Shown here piece after piece: positions 45,003 to 56,624 of a stretch of 64,000 nucleotides of DNA. Source of the stretch: Synechococcus sp. CBW1108 (GTDB lineage Bacteria; Cyanobacteriota; Cyanobacteriia; PCC-6307; Cyanobiaceae). The notes below the pieces were generated by a model. That model saw only the letters and a program-made list of their open reading frames with translations, made no database searches and had not been told where the DNA came from. Made by a program: the position numbers and the translations under genes. The stretch is from positions 682,001-746,000 of the forward strand of contig NZ_CP060395.1 in the NCBI RefSeq assembly GCF_015840335.1, read 5' to 3'. The first letter of the stretch is position 1. Each line of letters begins with the position of its first letter.

Positions 45003-45233
45003 TCAGCCGGGCAGCAGGTCGGGCTGGTCCTGCTCGTCGCTCAATTCAATGATGGCCCGCTGCACCGGTTTGACCATCGAATCGTCGAGGAGGCCATCAA
45101 AATCATCAAAACGGCGCTGCTTGGCCCGGAAGGCGATGCGCACCGTGGTCAGGTAGCGGTTGCTGGTGTTGCGGATCAGGCTGTCGGCCCGCTGGGCCAA
45201 TTCCTTGGGGTTGACATCAAAACCGCTTTTCAT
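45003..45233 (-). CDS. rpoZ: DNA-directed RNA polymerase omega subunit
   Basis: A small subunit that helps RNA polymerase assembly and, in cyanobacteria, sigma-factor recruitment; 76 aa. The sequence [20 protein letters not shown] then KQRRFDDFD and [15 protein letters not shown] is the cyanobacterial omega pattern. It is co-directional with the DUF1818 gene and divergent from the Hsp70-family gene. Confidence 0.9.
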   Translation of the reverse strand: MKSGFDVNPKELAQRADSLIRNTSNRYLTTVRIAFRAKQRRFDDFDGLLDDSMVKPVQRAIIELSDEQDQPDLLPG

Positions 45234-45295
45234 AGATCCAGCCCAATGGCTAAAGCCTAGGTCAGCGGCCCTGTTCCCCTGGCTAGAAGGGAGCT

Positions 45296-46900
45296 ATGCA
45301 GGGCACCCTGGCGATCGATCTAGGCAGCACCACCACGGTGGTGGCCTACCAGGGGCCCAACGCCGCGGCCGAGCTGCTGGCCCTGCCGCCCTACAGCAGC
45401 TGCGAGCCGGTGGTGGTGCCGACCCTGCTTTGGCTCAACGATCCAGCCACAAGCCACCCCCTGATCGGACGCCAGGTGCTGGAGGCCGGCCTGGCCCATG
45501 GCGACGGCCCCCAGCTACACCGCGACTTCAAACGGCAGATCGGCGCCAATCCGGCTGCCACCACCCCAGCTACCGCTACTGGTTCGGCTTCTGGTTCGGC
45601 TTCCGGCGCTGGCCCGGCCCCTGCCTTGCCCCTTAGCCCTGAGCAGGCTGGCGCCTTGCTGCTACGTCGGCTCTGGGCCGCCCTCCCGCCCGAGCTTGAA
45701 CCCCAGCGCCTGGTGCTGACGGCGCCAATTGACAGTTATCCGCGCTATCGCCAGTGGCTGCAGGAGGTGTGCCGCGATCTGCAGGTGCCGGAACTGGCCC
45801 TGGTCGACGAGCCCACCGCCGCTGCCATCGGCGCCGGACTCCCCGCCGGCAGCACCGTGCTGGTGGTGGACCTAGGCGGCGGCACCATTGATCTGGCCCT
45901 GGTGGCCCTGGAAGGGGGCGAAGGCCGGCCGGCGCCAATGGCCCAGTTGCTGCGCTTCGCTGGCCGTGATCTGGGTGCCAGCCGCCAGGCCCTGCGCTGC
46001 GCCCGGGTGATCGGCAAGGCAGGCCTGGCCCTGGGCGGCAGGGATTTCGACCGCTGGATCGCCGCCCACCTCTGCCCCGGCGTGCCCCTCGATGGCAGCC
46101 TGCTGGAGGCAGCCGAAACCCTCAAGTGCCAGCTCAGCCAGCAGGAGGAAGGGCTGGTGCTCTGGAGCCGCAGCGGCCAGCCGCCCGTAGCCCTGAGGCT
46201 GAACCGCAGCGACCTTGAGGCCCTGCTGCGTCAGCACGGCTTAGTGGAGCAGCTAGATGCCCTCTTTGACCAGGTGGTCGCCGCAGCCCATCGCGACGGC
46301 CTCGCCCTCGGCCAGATCACCGCCGTCCTGCCGGTGGGCGGAAGCAGCCGCCTCCCCCTGATCCGCCAGTGGTTGGCCCAGCGTTGCGGCAACATTCCCC
46401 TGCGCGAGCAGCGGCCGGTGGAGGCCGTCGCCCTAGGGGCCCTGGCCCTCACCCCGGGAGTGCGGGTTCGCGATGTGCTCAGCCGCGGGGTCAGCCTGCG
46501 CTGCTGGGACCAACGCTCAGGTCGACATCGCTGGCGGCCCCTCTTCGTTGCGGGCCAAACCTGGCCCACGGAGAGCCCCCTGGAGCTGGTGCTGGCATGC
46601 AGCAGCGCCAACCAGAGGGTTCTGGAAGTGGTGCTTGGGGAACCCGAAAATGAACGGCGCAGCGAGGTCGTATTTGAAGCTGGACTGCCAGTGCTGCGGC
46701 AACGGCCGGCGGGAGAGGGCCGGGTTGTGGCCTGGACCAACCAGCCACCGCCCCTGGCCCTCGACAGCCCGGGCCAACCTGGCGAGGATTGCCTGAGATT
46801 GGCCTTTCAAGTGGATGGCCAGGGCCAGCTGATCCTGGAGGTCACCGACCTGCGCAGCGGCAGGCGCAACCCAACCCAGCGGCTGGGCCCCCTGCGCTGA
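45296..46900 (+). CDS. Hsp70-family (DnaK-like) protein
   Basis: A 534-residue protein with an Hsp70/actin-like ATPase domain: LAIDLGSTTTVVAYQGPNAA at the start, LVDEPTAAAIGAG near residue 170, VLVVDLGGGTIDLALVALEG near 185 and VLPVGGSSRLPLI near 345. A low-complexity insertion (TGSASGSASGAGPAPA) lies near residues 95-110 inside the ATPase domain. The C-terminal 150 residues are shorter than the DnaK substrate and lid domains and end without an EEVD-like tail. It is a divergent paralogue, not the main DnaK. Confidence 0.87.
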   Translation: MQGTLAIDLGSTTTVVAYQGPNAAAELLALPPYSSCEPVVVPTLLWLNDPATSHPLIGRQVLEAGLAHGDGPQLHRDFKRQIGANPAATTPATATGSASGSASGAGPAPALPLSPEQAGALLLRRLWAALPPELEPQRLVLTAPIDSYPRYRQWLQEVCRDLQVPELALVDEPTAAAIGAGLPAGSTVLVVDLGGGTIDLALVALEGGEGRPAPMAQLLRFAGRDLGASRQALRCARVIGKAGLALGGRDFDRWIAAHLCPGVPLDGSLLEAAETLKCQLSQQEEGLVLWSRSGQPPVALRLNRSDLEALLRQHGLVEQLDALFDQVVAAAHRDGLALGQITAVLPVGGSSRLPLIRQWLAQRCGNIPLREQRPVEAVALGALALTPGVRVRDVLSRGVSLRCWDQRSGRHRWRPLFVAGQTWPTESPLELVLACSSANQRVLEVVLGEPENERRSEVVFEAGLPVLRQRPAGEGRVVAWTNQPPPLALDSPGQPGEDCLRLAFQVDGQGQLILEVTDLRSGRRNPTQRLGPLR

Positions 46901-46952
46901 GAAGGACTGGCGCCCATAAAAAACCGCGCCCATTGCGAACGTAAAATGGGTT

Positions 46953-47798
46953 TTGAAGCCTTCTACCCCTTTGGCCCTGCGCCGCCACAGGCTGCCCCGA
47001 TTCTGGTTGGCACTCACCCTCGGCCTGGTGGCTTGCGGAGTTGCAACGGCCTACTGGTGGGAGCAACAGCTGCCCCGCCGCCTGGAGCAGGCCGCCAAAA
47101 GGGGGGATCTGGAGGCCTGCCTGCGCTACAGCGAGCAACTGGAATCCCTGCGTTGGCTGGGCGGCCAGGCCCCTGGGGCCCAGGGCAGCTGCCGGCGGCG
47201 CCAAGCGGCCCAGCTTTGGCAGCAAGAGCAGTGGGCCGCTGCCCTGCAGCAGCAGTTGCAACTGGTGAACTCCCAGGCCGGCAACGACCAAGACCGGCAA
47301 CAACTGCTCCTCTGGCAACAGAACCTGCAAGAGCGGGCACTGGCGCGGTTTCAGGAGGGGGATCTCAACGGATCTATGGCCCTACTTGCCGCCATGGGCG
47401 AAGACCGCCGCACCGATGGCACCAGCCTGGGCGACAAGCTGCGTGAAATCTGGACTCGCAATCGCCTCCAGTTCGAACGGGCCAAGGGCCTGAGCGCCCA
47501 ACGGCGCTGGTGGGAAGCCCTCGAAGCCCTCAATCGGATCGACCATCCCTGGTGGAGAACCCAGGGCCTCGCCCTGCAGGCAACGGTGCAGCAAGGGATC
47601 GAAAGCCTGGCGGGCAAGGAACGGGAACACGACGCCCACGGCCAGCTGCCCCACACGGTGCCCAGCGACCAACTCGACACCCTGGTGCGCCAACGACTGG
47701 CTAAGGGCATGGACGAATGGTCGGCTTTCCAGGACGCCTGCCGAGCCCTCGGGGGGAAGGTTGTGGAGGCCGGACCAGAAACGGCCTGCCAGCGCTGA
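46953..47798 (+). CDS. Membrane-anchored protein of unknown function
   Basis: A 281-residue protein with one hydrophobic segment near residues 17-34 (FWLALTLGLVACGVATAYWW); the rest is helical and rich in Gln, Trp and Arg (QAAQLWQQEQWAAALQQQLQ), probably TPR-like and periplasmic. It ends within a perfect 36-bp palindrome that contains its TGA stop. It follows the Hsp70-family gene on the same strand. No family is recognised. Confidence 0.65.
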   Translation: MKPSTPLALRRHRLPRFWLALTLGLVACGVATAYWWEQQLPRRLEQAAKRGDLEACLRYSEQLESLRWLGGQAPGAQGSCRRRQAAQLWQQEQWAAALQQQLQLVNSQAGNDQDRQQLLLWQQNLQERALARFQEGDLNGSMALLAAMGEDRRTDGTSLGDKLREIWTRNRLQFERAKGLSAQRRWWEALEALNRIDHPWWRTQGLALQATVQQGIESLAGKEREHDAHGQLPHTVPSDQLDTLVRQRLAKGMDEWSAFQDACRALGGKVVEAGPETACQR

Positions 47799-47816
47799 TC
47801 AGCGCTGGCAGGCCGT
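47781..47816. terminator. Perfect 36-bp palindrome across a stop codon
   Basis: An uninterrupted palindrome with arms of 18 bp, centred on TGATCA; the TGA stop of the preceding gene is at 47796-47798. The RNA would fold into a long loop-less hairpin. No T-run follows on either side. It could act as a transcription end, an RNA stabiliser or a protein site. Confidence 0.6.
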
Positions 47817-47850
47817 GAGAGGATGCCCTTGGTGATGTCAGGAGAGGGCT

Positions 47851-48069
47851 ATGCAACCAGGTGATCAGGTCAAGGTCTCCCAGAGCGTGGTCGTGTATCA
47901 CCATCCCCAGCACCGCGGTGAGGCCTACGACCTGCAGGGCCAAATGGGCGAGGTCGTCACCGTCCTCAACAATTGGAAAGGGAGGGTGATCAGTCCCACC
48001 CTGCCGGTGGTGGTGGCCTTCGGTAAATTTCGCGCCCACTTCCGCGACGACGAGCTAGAAGCGGTCTAG
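47851..48069 (+). CDS. ftrV: Ferredoxin-thioredoxin reductase, variable chain
   Basis: The small non-catalytic subunit of the enzyme that passes electrons from ferredoxin to thioredoxin in the light; 72 aa. QPGDQVKVSQSVVVYHHPQH and VAFGKFRAHFRDDELEAV are family hallmarks. The catalytic subunit is not in the window. It is convergent with pyrR, with 12 nt between. Confidence 0.93.
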   Translation: MQPGDQVKVSQSVVVYHHPQHRGEAYDLQGQMGEVVTVLNNWKGRVISPTLPVVVAFGKFRAHFRDDELEAV

Positions 48070-48081
48070 GAAAGGAGTTCT

Positions 48082-48618
48082 CTAGGGATCTGGCTTGACT
48101 AGGTAGACCCCCTCCTCTCCATCAATGGCCTGCAGGCAGAGCTGGATAGATTCTTGCCGCCTGGTGGGCACTACGCGGCCACAGAAATCGGGCTGGATCG
48201 GCAATTCCCGATGACCGCGATCCACCATCGCCACCAGGCTTACCCCCGTGGGCCTGCCCCAGGCTTGGAGGGCCTCCAGGGCAGCACGCACGGTTCGCCC
48301 CGTGAAGATCACGTCATCCACCAGCACCACCTGGCGGCCATCCAGCGCCACGGGCAGGTCGGTGGGTTGGCCCAGCCTGGTGCCCACCCGTTCAAGATCG
48401 TCGCGATAGAAGGTTGGATCAACCGTCCCCTGGTCAATCGGGTGGCCAGTCATGGCCGCCAGCCGTTGGGCGAGCACCTCGGCCAGGGCGACTCCGCGGG
48501 TGGGGATGCCCAGCAGCAGCAGGGAATGGCTATCGGCCGAGCTTTCGAGCACCTGGGAGGCCAGCCGATCGAGGGTTCGGGCCAGATCCTGGGCCGAGAG
48601 CAGTTCCAGCCGATGCAT
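48082..48618 (-). CDS. pyrR: PyrR-type bifunctional regulator / uracil phosphoribosyltransferase
   Basis: A 178-residue protein. The PRPP-binding loop VVLVDDVIFTGRTVRAALEA is near residues 95-115 and the N-terminal segment SLLLLGIPTRGVALAEVLAQ matches. PyrR proteins regulate pyrimidine genes by attenuation and have UPRT activity; whether attenuation operates here cannot be told. It is followed convergently by ftrV. Confidence 0.9.
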   Translation of the reverse strand: MHRLELLSAQDLARTLDRLASQVLESSADSHSLLLLGIPTRGVALAEVLAQRLAAMTGHPIDQGTVDPTFYRDDLERVGTRLGQPTDLPVALDGRQVVLVDDVIFTGRTVRAALEALQAWGRPTGVSLVAMVDRGHRELPIQPDFCGRVVPTRRQESIQLCLQAIDGEEGVYLVKPDP

Positions 48619-48634
48619 CAGAGATATGCCATAT

Positions 48635-48662
48635 CAGTGAAGCCAGAGCAGTGAAGCCAGAG
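48635..48662 (-). repeat. 14-bp tandem duplication upstream of pyrR
   Basis: CAGTGAAGCCAGAG occurs twice in direct succession just before the pyrR start. It is probably a slippage duplication in the leader. Confidence 0.7.
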
Positions 48663-48781
48663 CCTTAATCTTGCCCTGTGTGGCCAAAGGCTGACCCCGC
48701 CAGGGCCGGGCGGGTTTGCCGCACATCTGCACTGTAGGTTGGATTTTGAAGGCGTTGGAGTGACGCCGCCATGCTTGACGG

Positions 48782-50440
48782 GTGACAACTATTACCTCCC
48801 AGCAGCAATCCCCCTTCGCCCCTGAATCCACTCCCCCCTTCAGGGAGTCTGCTTCCGTCGCGCCCGTGGTTCTGGCCATTCTCGATGGCTGGGGCTACTC
48901 CCCCCAGAGCGAGCACAACGCCATCCGTGCAGCCAGCACACCGATTATGGACGCCCTCTGGCATGCCTACCCCCACACCCTGATCGAAGCCAGCGGCGGC
49001 GCCGTGGGTCTGCCCGACCACCAGATGGGCAACTCCGAGGTCGGCCACCTCACCATCGGCTCTGGTCGGATCATCCGCCAGGAGCTGGTGCGCATCAGCC
49101 AGGCTGTCAGAGACGGCAGCATCAACGCCAACCCAGCCCTCAACGCGCTGGCAGACAAGTTGCTGCAACGGGACGGCAGCCTCCATCTGATCGGGCTCTG
49201 CTCCGACGGTGGGGTGCACAGCCACATCAACCACCTGGCCGGCCTGCTGCACTGGGCAGCCGAGCGAGGCCTCGAAGACGTGTGTGTGCACGTGATCACC
49301 GATGGCCGCGACACCGATCCGAGCAGCGCCCCCCGTTTCGTGGCCCAGGTGCAGGAGCAGATCCAGAGGGCAGGGATCGGCCGCATCGCCACCCTCTGCG
49401 GCCGTTACTGGGCGATGGACCGCGACAACCGCTGGGATCGCACCGAGAAGGCCTACCGCCTTTACACCGAACCCAGCCCCATCTCCGAACTCAGCCCGAT
49501 CAACGCCATCCATGCCGCCTACGCCCAGGAGATCGGCGATGAGTTCCTCGAACCGATGCGCCTGGCTCCAGGCCAGATCCAGGCCGGAGATGGGGTGGTC
49601 TGCTTCAACTTCCGACCCGACCGGGTGCGCCAGCTGATCCGGTCCCTGGTGCTGCCTGACTTCGAAGAGTTTGAGCGCAAGCTGATCAGCCCCCTCGACG
49701 TGGTCACCTTCACCCAATACGAAAAGGGCCTGCCCTTGGCAGTGGCTTTCCCACCCGAATCCCTCGATGGCCTGCTGGGCCAGGTGGTGGCGGAGGCTGG
49801 GCTGCGCCAGTTCCGAACGGCGGAAACGGAGAAATATCCCCACGTCACCTATTTCATGAACGGTGGGATTGAGCAGGCCTTCCCCGGAGAAGACCGTCAC
49901 CTGGTGCCTTCCCCCCGGGTAGCCACCTACGACCAGTCCCCGGCGATGTCGGCTGGCCAGCTCACAGACAGCTGCATCGCCGCAATCTCGAAGGGCATCT
50001 ATGCCCTGGTGGTGATCAATTATGCCAACCCCGACATGGTGGGGCACACCGGCAAGATGGCTGCCACCACTGAAGCAATCAGCACCGTGGATGGCTGCGT
50101 GGGCCGGCTGATGGAGGCCACCAACCGCATGGGCGGCACCCTGCTGATCACCGCCGACCACGGCAATGCCGAGATGATGGAAGGCCCGGATGGCCGTCCC
50201 TGGACAGCCCACACCACCAACCCGGTGCCCGTGATCCTGGTTGAGGGTGAGAAACGCAAGCTGCCTGGCCATGGCACCAACGTGCTGCTCCGCAACAGCG
50301 GTGGGCTGGCCGACATCGCTCCCACCATCCTCGAGCTCCTGCATCTGCCCAAACCGCCAAAGATGAGCGGTGAATCCCTAGTTCTGCCGGCTGGCGCCAG
50401 CTCCGAGCCCAGCCCCATCCCCCAGGCCCTGGGCGTCTAA
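48782..50440 (+). CDS. gpmI: 2,3-bisphosphoglycerate-independent phosphoglycerate mutase
   Basis: Interconverts 3- and 2-phosphoglycerate in glycolysis, Mn-dependent; 552 aa from a GTG start. The phosphoserine site is in [17 protein letters not shown] near residue 80. Metal and substrate motifs [40 protein letters not shown] and [11 protein letters not shown] are complete. The first 25 residues are non-conserved, so an inner start is possible. secG follows after 39 nt. Confidence 0.95.
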   Translation: MTTITSQQQSPFAPESTPPFRESASVAPVVLAILDGWGYSPQSEHNAIRAASTPIMDALWHAYPHTLIEASGGAVGLPDHQMGNSEVGHLTIGSGRIIRQELVRISQAVRDGSINANPALNALADKLLQRDGSLHLIGLCSDGGVHSHINHLAGLLHWAAERGLEDVCVHVITDGRDTDPSSAPRFVAQVQEQIQRAGIGRIATLCGRYWAMDRDNRWDRTEKAYRLYTEPSPISELSPINAIHAAYAQEIGDEFLEPMRLAPGQIQAGDGVVCFNFRPDRVRQLIRSLVLPDFEEFERKLISPLDVVTFTQYEKGLPLAVAFPPESLDGLLGQVVAEAGLRQFRTAETEKYPHVTYFMNGGIEQAFPGEDRHLVPSPRVATYDQSPAMSAGQLTDSCIAAISKGIYALVVINYANPDMVGHTGKMAATTEAISTVDGCVGRLMEATNRMGGTLLITADHGNAEMMEGPDGRPWTAHTTNPVPVILVEGEKRKLPGHGTNVLLRNSGGLADIAPTILELLHLPKPPKMSGESLVLPAGASSEPSPIPQALGV

Positions 50441-50479
50441 CCTGCGCTTGTCTTAGCTTGCAGGAAGCCAGGAGCGCGC

Positions 50480-50710
50480 ATGGTCACATCGGTGTTGTCC
50501 TGGGTTTGGATCGGCAGTGGGGTGCTGCTGATCATCAGCGTGTTGCTGCACAGCCCCAAGGGCGACGGGATGGGCGGTCTGGCGGCCAGCGGCGGCTCGA
50601 TGTTCACGAGCGCCCGCAGCGCCGAGGCAACCCTCAACCGCATCAGCTGGACCCTGCTGGCCATCTTTCTCGCCCTGGCCGTGGTGCTCAGTGCCGGCTG
50701 GCTGGGCTGA
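50480..50710 (+). CDS. secG: Protein translocase subunit SecG
   Basis: A small two-helix component of the SecYEG channel; 76 aa. Hydrophobic segments lie near residues 5-25 and 54-74 and the loop SPKGDGMGGLAASGGSMFTS is typical of SecG. It lies between gpmI and msrB, 7 nt before the latter. Confidence 0.9.
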   Translation: MVTSVLSWVWIGSGVLLIISVLLHSPKGDGMGGLAASGGSMFTSARSAEATLNRISWTLLAIFLALAVVLSAGWLG

Positions 50711-50717
50711 GACTTCC

Positions 50718-51215
50718 ATGTCCATGCCAACCATGCCCCGTCGCAACCTGCTGCTGGCCCTGGGATCGAGCCTGGGTGCCTTCTTCAGTGGCGCAGCCAG
50801 TGCTGAGGCCGCCTCCAAGGCCCAGGATCCGGCCTGGCAACTGGGTGAGGCCGACTGGAAAAAACGACTCAGCCCGGCGGCCTACAAGGTGCTCCGTCAG
50901 GAGGGCACAGAGCGGCCCTTCTCCAGCCCGTTAAACGGCGAAAAACGCCCAGGCACTTTCGTTTGTGCTGGCTGCGCCCTGCCCCTTTTCAGCTCCAAGG
51001 CCAAATATGAGAGCGGCACCGGCTGGCCCAGCTTCTGGCAACCCCTGCCCAAGGGCATAGCCACCAAGCTTGATTTCAAGCTGATCGTGCCCCGCACCGA
51101 ATACCACTGCAGCCGCTGCGGCGGCCACCAGGGCCACGTGTTTGACGACGGCCCCAAACCCAGCGGCAAGCGCTACTGCAACAACGGCGTGGCGCTCAGC
51201 TTCAAGCCAGGCTGA
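50718..51215 (+). CDS. msrB: Peptide-methionine (R)-S-oxide reductase, exported
   Basis: Reduces the R epimer of methionine sulfoxide; 165 aa. Zinc ligands are in CAGC and CSRCGGHQGHVFDDG; the catalytic Cys is in RYCNNGVALSF. A twin-Arg leader (MPRRNLLLALGSSLGAFFSG then AASAEA) predicts Tat export. The start at 50718 avoids overlap with secG; an upstream ATG at 50691 is inside secG. With the Sec-exported MsrA at 12069-12725 it would complete extracytoplasmic methionine repair. Confidence 0.92.
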   Translation: MSMPTMPRRNLLLALGSSLGAFFSGAASAEAASKAQDPAWQLGEADWKKRLSPAAYKVLRQEGTERPFSSPLNGEKRPGTFVCAGCALPLFSSKAKYESGTGWPSFWQPLPKGIATKLDFKLIVPRTEYHCSRCGGHQGHVFDDGPKPSGKRYCNNGVALSFKPG

Positions 51216-51394
51216 TCTTCCTTCAGCCACCATTCACCTGCCCGTTTTTCCATCCCCAGGTCAAACACCTGAAAACAGCGGCGGCTATGGCGGCTCACCG
51301 TCGACTGGAAGCAGCGCAGATGGGCAGCGGCGCGATCACCGGTACGCAGCCACAGCAGGGAATCCAACGCTGCCAAGACCTCGACCGATACCAC
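51205..51394 (-). pseudogene. N-terminal fragment of a regulator-like protein, copy 1
   Basis: About 60 codons read EVLAALDSLLWLRTGDRAAA, HLRCFQSTVSRHSRRCFQVF, then GMEKRAGEWWLKED. This resembles a LysR-like helix-turn-helix followed by the start of a second domain, but the body is missing. The same pattern recurs in copy 2 at 51660-52237. No family name can be given with certainty. Confidence 0.5.
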
Positions 51395-51429
51395 CTGCAC
51401 TGCCCAGCCTGAGCCACGAGAGAGTATCG

Positions 51430-51615
51430 CCACCAAGCCACTAAAAAGGCGCGCACCGAGCCGAACACAACGCTATTTGGAGGAGCTTGCAGATTCTGCA
51501 TAAACAACCGGCTCGCATGCCGATGCGGCCAAAAAACCTTGTCAAAGTCGACTTCAACATGGTTGCGAACCATCGACAGGTAGCGCCGATAAAGCTCCAG
51601 CAGCAGGGCCTGCAA
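51430..51615 (-). pseudogene. Gene fragment of unknown family
   Basis: A short frame (LQALLLELYRRYLSMVRNHV, DFDKVFWPHRHASRLFMQNL) reads like part of a genuine protein but is bounded by frame changes on both sides. It lies between the two regulator-like remnants. The origin is unknown. Confidence 0.3.
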
Positions 51616-51659
51616 GTTGGGTGGTGGGCATACTCACGCCGTACCACCAGCCCATCGCC

Positions 51660-52237
51660 CTAGCCAAAAGGCAACTGCAGGGGCAGGCGACAGAGGGTGT
51701 CGCCGCTCGCCACCAGGCTGAGCGCAGTGCCGTAAGCCACCACCAACTCCTGCTCCACCAGGGGGTAGGTCCCCTCCGGCAGGGCAAGGGAGGGATGATG
51801 GGAATGGCGACCAGATCGGGGTTCCGGCTGGTGGGCAGATCGGGAAATCCCGTGATCAAGGCATCGACAACGCGCTCCTCCACCAGCTGGAAGGCGCGTC
51901 GCACTCCCATAATGTTCGACTCGCCCAACAGCCACCCCTGCAGCGGTGGGCTGCTGAGCAAGGGCGCCGACCAGTAGGTGGCCTCCAGGCGCAGCGGTCG
52001 ATAGCCGCGCCAACGGGCTTCCTGGTGCACATGCCGTTCCCGCAGCAACAGGCTGGTGTCGCCGATCAGCTCCCATTCACCGTGGCGACACTCCATCGCC
52101 AGCTCAAACAACTGCAGACAACGTTTGCGGTAGCGGCTGGTGGTGGCTTCGGTGATGCCGTAGCACCGCTCCACCTGAACGGCGGCCTGCAACCAGAGCA
52201 AGCCTTCGAAGGCCTCCAGCACGGGCAACTCAACCAA
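51660..52237 (-). pseudogene. Regulator-like protein, copy 2, frameshifted
   Basis: About 150 codons from 52237 carry an N-terminal helix-turn-helix-like region (VLEAFEGLLWLQAAVQVERC, TSRYRKRCLQLFELAM) and a second domain (YWSAPLLSSPPLQGWLLGES, FPDLPTSRNPDLVAIP). Near 51790 the sensible reading passes to another frame (EGTYPLVEQELVVAYGTALS) that stops at 51660. So one frameshift breaks the gene. It resembles LysR-type regulators in layout only. Confidence 0.5.
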
Positions 52238-52366
52238 GGCAGCGGGCAGGCACCTGGAGATTGTTGAAGCCAGCCCGGGGCAACAACCCCATACCCTGGG
52301 AAACCGTACAAATCAAAACATCGAGATCCTCCCCAGCGCCCCAAAGCTCCACGCAACGAAGGCCAC

Positions 52367-52401
52367 AAAAAAGGGAGAGGAGGGTAAACCCTCACTCTCC
52401 C
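52367..52401 (-). terminator. Intrinsic terminator after groEL
   Basis: On the minus strand GGGAGAGTGAGGG and CCCTCCTCTCCC pair around TTTA with one imperfection, followed by six T. It lies 36 nt past the groEL stop. Confidence 0.85.
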
Positions 52402-52436
52402 AAGCGATCTGAAGAAATCAGACCGAGCTACTGCGA

Positions 52437-54116
<1,680 letters not shown>

Positions 54117-54148
54117 TCAGCGAATCGCGGACTGGGCAGTCCCGAGAC

Positions 54149-54460
54149 TCAATTGACGATGGCGAGGATGTCCTTCTCGGACAGCAGCACGAATTCATCG
54201 CTGCCGAGTTTGATATCGGTGCCGGCATACTTGCTATAGAGCACCTTGTCGCCCACGCTGACTTCGGGAGCCTGGCGGCTGCCGTCGTCATTGCGCTTAC
54301 CGGGGCCGATTTGAACCACCTCACCCACCTGGGGCTTTTCCTTAGCGGTATCGGGCAGCAGGATCCCGCCGGCGGTTTTCTCCTCCGACTCGGACACCTT
54401 GATAAAAATGCGATCTCCGAGGGGCTTGACCGTGGAGACGCTGAGAGAGACAGCAGCCAT
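54149..54460 (-). CDS. groES: Co-chaperonin GroES (10 kDa)
   Basis: The lid of the GroEL ring; 103 aa. [20 protein letters not shown] and the mobile-loop segment [20 protein letters not shown] are typical. The ATG at 54460 was chosen over one at 54502 because the family N-terminus begins there. A CIRCE element lies 77 nt upstream. Confidence 0.96.
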   Translation of the reverse strand: MAAVSLSVSTVKPLGDRIFIKVSESEEKTAGGILLPDTAKEKPQVGEVVQIGPGKRNDDGSRQAPEVSVGDKVLYSKYAGTDIKLGSDEFVLLSEKDILAIVN

Positions 54461-54536
54461 GGATGAATTGCGAGAGCAATGGCATGGCGCCTGAGACGCC
54501 ACTGAACAACGAGCCTGAGTGGGCCAAAAAGGCGAA

Positions 54537-56187
<1,651 letters not shown>

Positions 56188-56216
56188 TCCCCACTCTCCC
56201 CTGAGGACCCCCACCC

Positions 56217-56624
56217 ATGAGTCTCACCCTGCGCGTTCTGGCCCCTGATCAGAGCGTTTTTGATGGCAGCGCCGAGGAGGTGATCCTGCCCAGCACCACC
56301 GGCCAGGTCGGGATCCTTCCCGGTCACGTCACCATGCTGGCCGCCCTCGACACCGGCGTGATGCGCCTGCGCTCCGCCGGTGTCTGGTCAACGATTGCCC
56401 TGATGGGCGGTTTCGCTGAAGTCGAAGCCGATGAGGTCACCGTGCTGGTCAACGCTGCCGAGCTGGGTAGCAGCATCGATGCGGCCGCCGCTGAAGCCGC
56501 CTTCGAGGAGGCCCAGAGCGCTGCAGCCAGCTTCGAGGGCCAGGCCTCCAGCCCTGAGAAAGTCAAGGCCAGCCAAGTTCTGGCCACTGCCCGGGCCCGT
56601 TTTCAGGCCAGCAAGGCACTCTGA
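56217..56624 (+). CDS. atpC: ATP synthase F1 epsilon subunit
   Basis: Regulates ATP synthase rotation and inhibits ATP hydrolysis; 135 aa. LTLRVLAPDQSVFDGSAEEV starts the N-terminal beta sandwich and the C-terminal two helices follow. It forms the atpD-atpC pair found in cyanobacteria apart from the main atp operon. Its last 62 nt are antisense to the end of the downstream convergent kinase gene. Confidence 0.95.
   Translation: MSLTLRVLAPDQSVFDGSAEEVILPSTTGQVGILPGHVTMLAALDTGVMRLRSAGVWSTIALMGGFAEVEADEVTVLVNAAELGSSIDAAAAEAAFEEAQSAAASFEGQASSPEKVKASQVLATARARFQASKAL

Noticed and set aside
48635-48662. 14-bp tandem repeat upstream of pyrR as a regulatory element
   Set aside because: Two adjacent perfect copies without hairpin or known motif are better explained by slippage.
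48665-50344. A 559-codon open frame on the minus strand antisense to gpmI
   Set aside because: It is a shadow of GC-rich codon use in gpmI; its translation has no domain sense, and the gpmI frame has all catalytic motifs.
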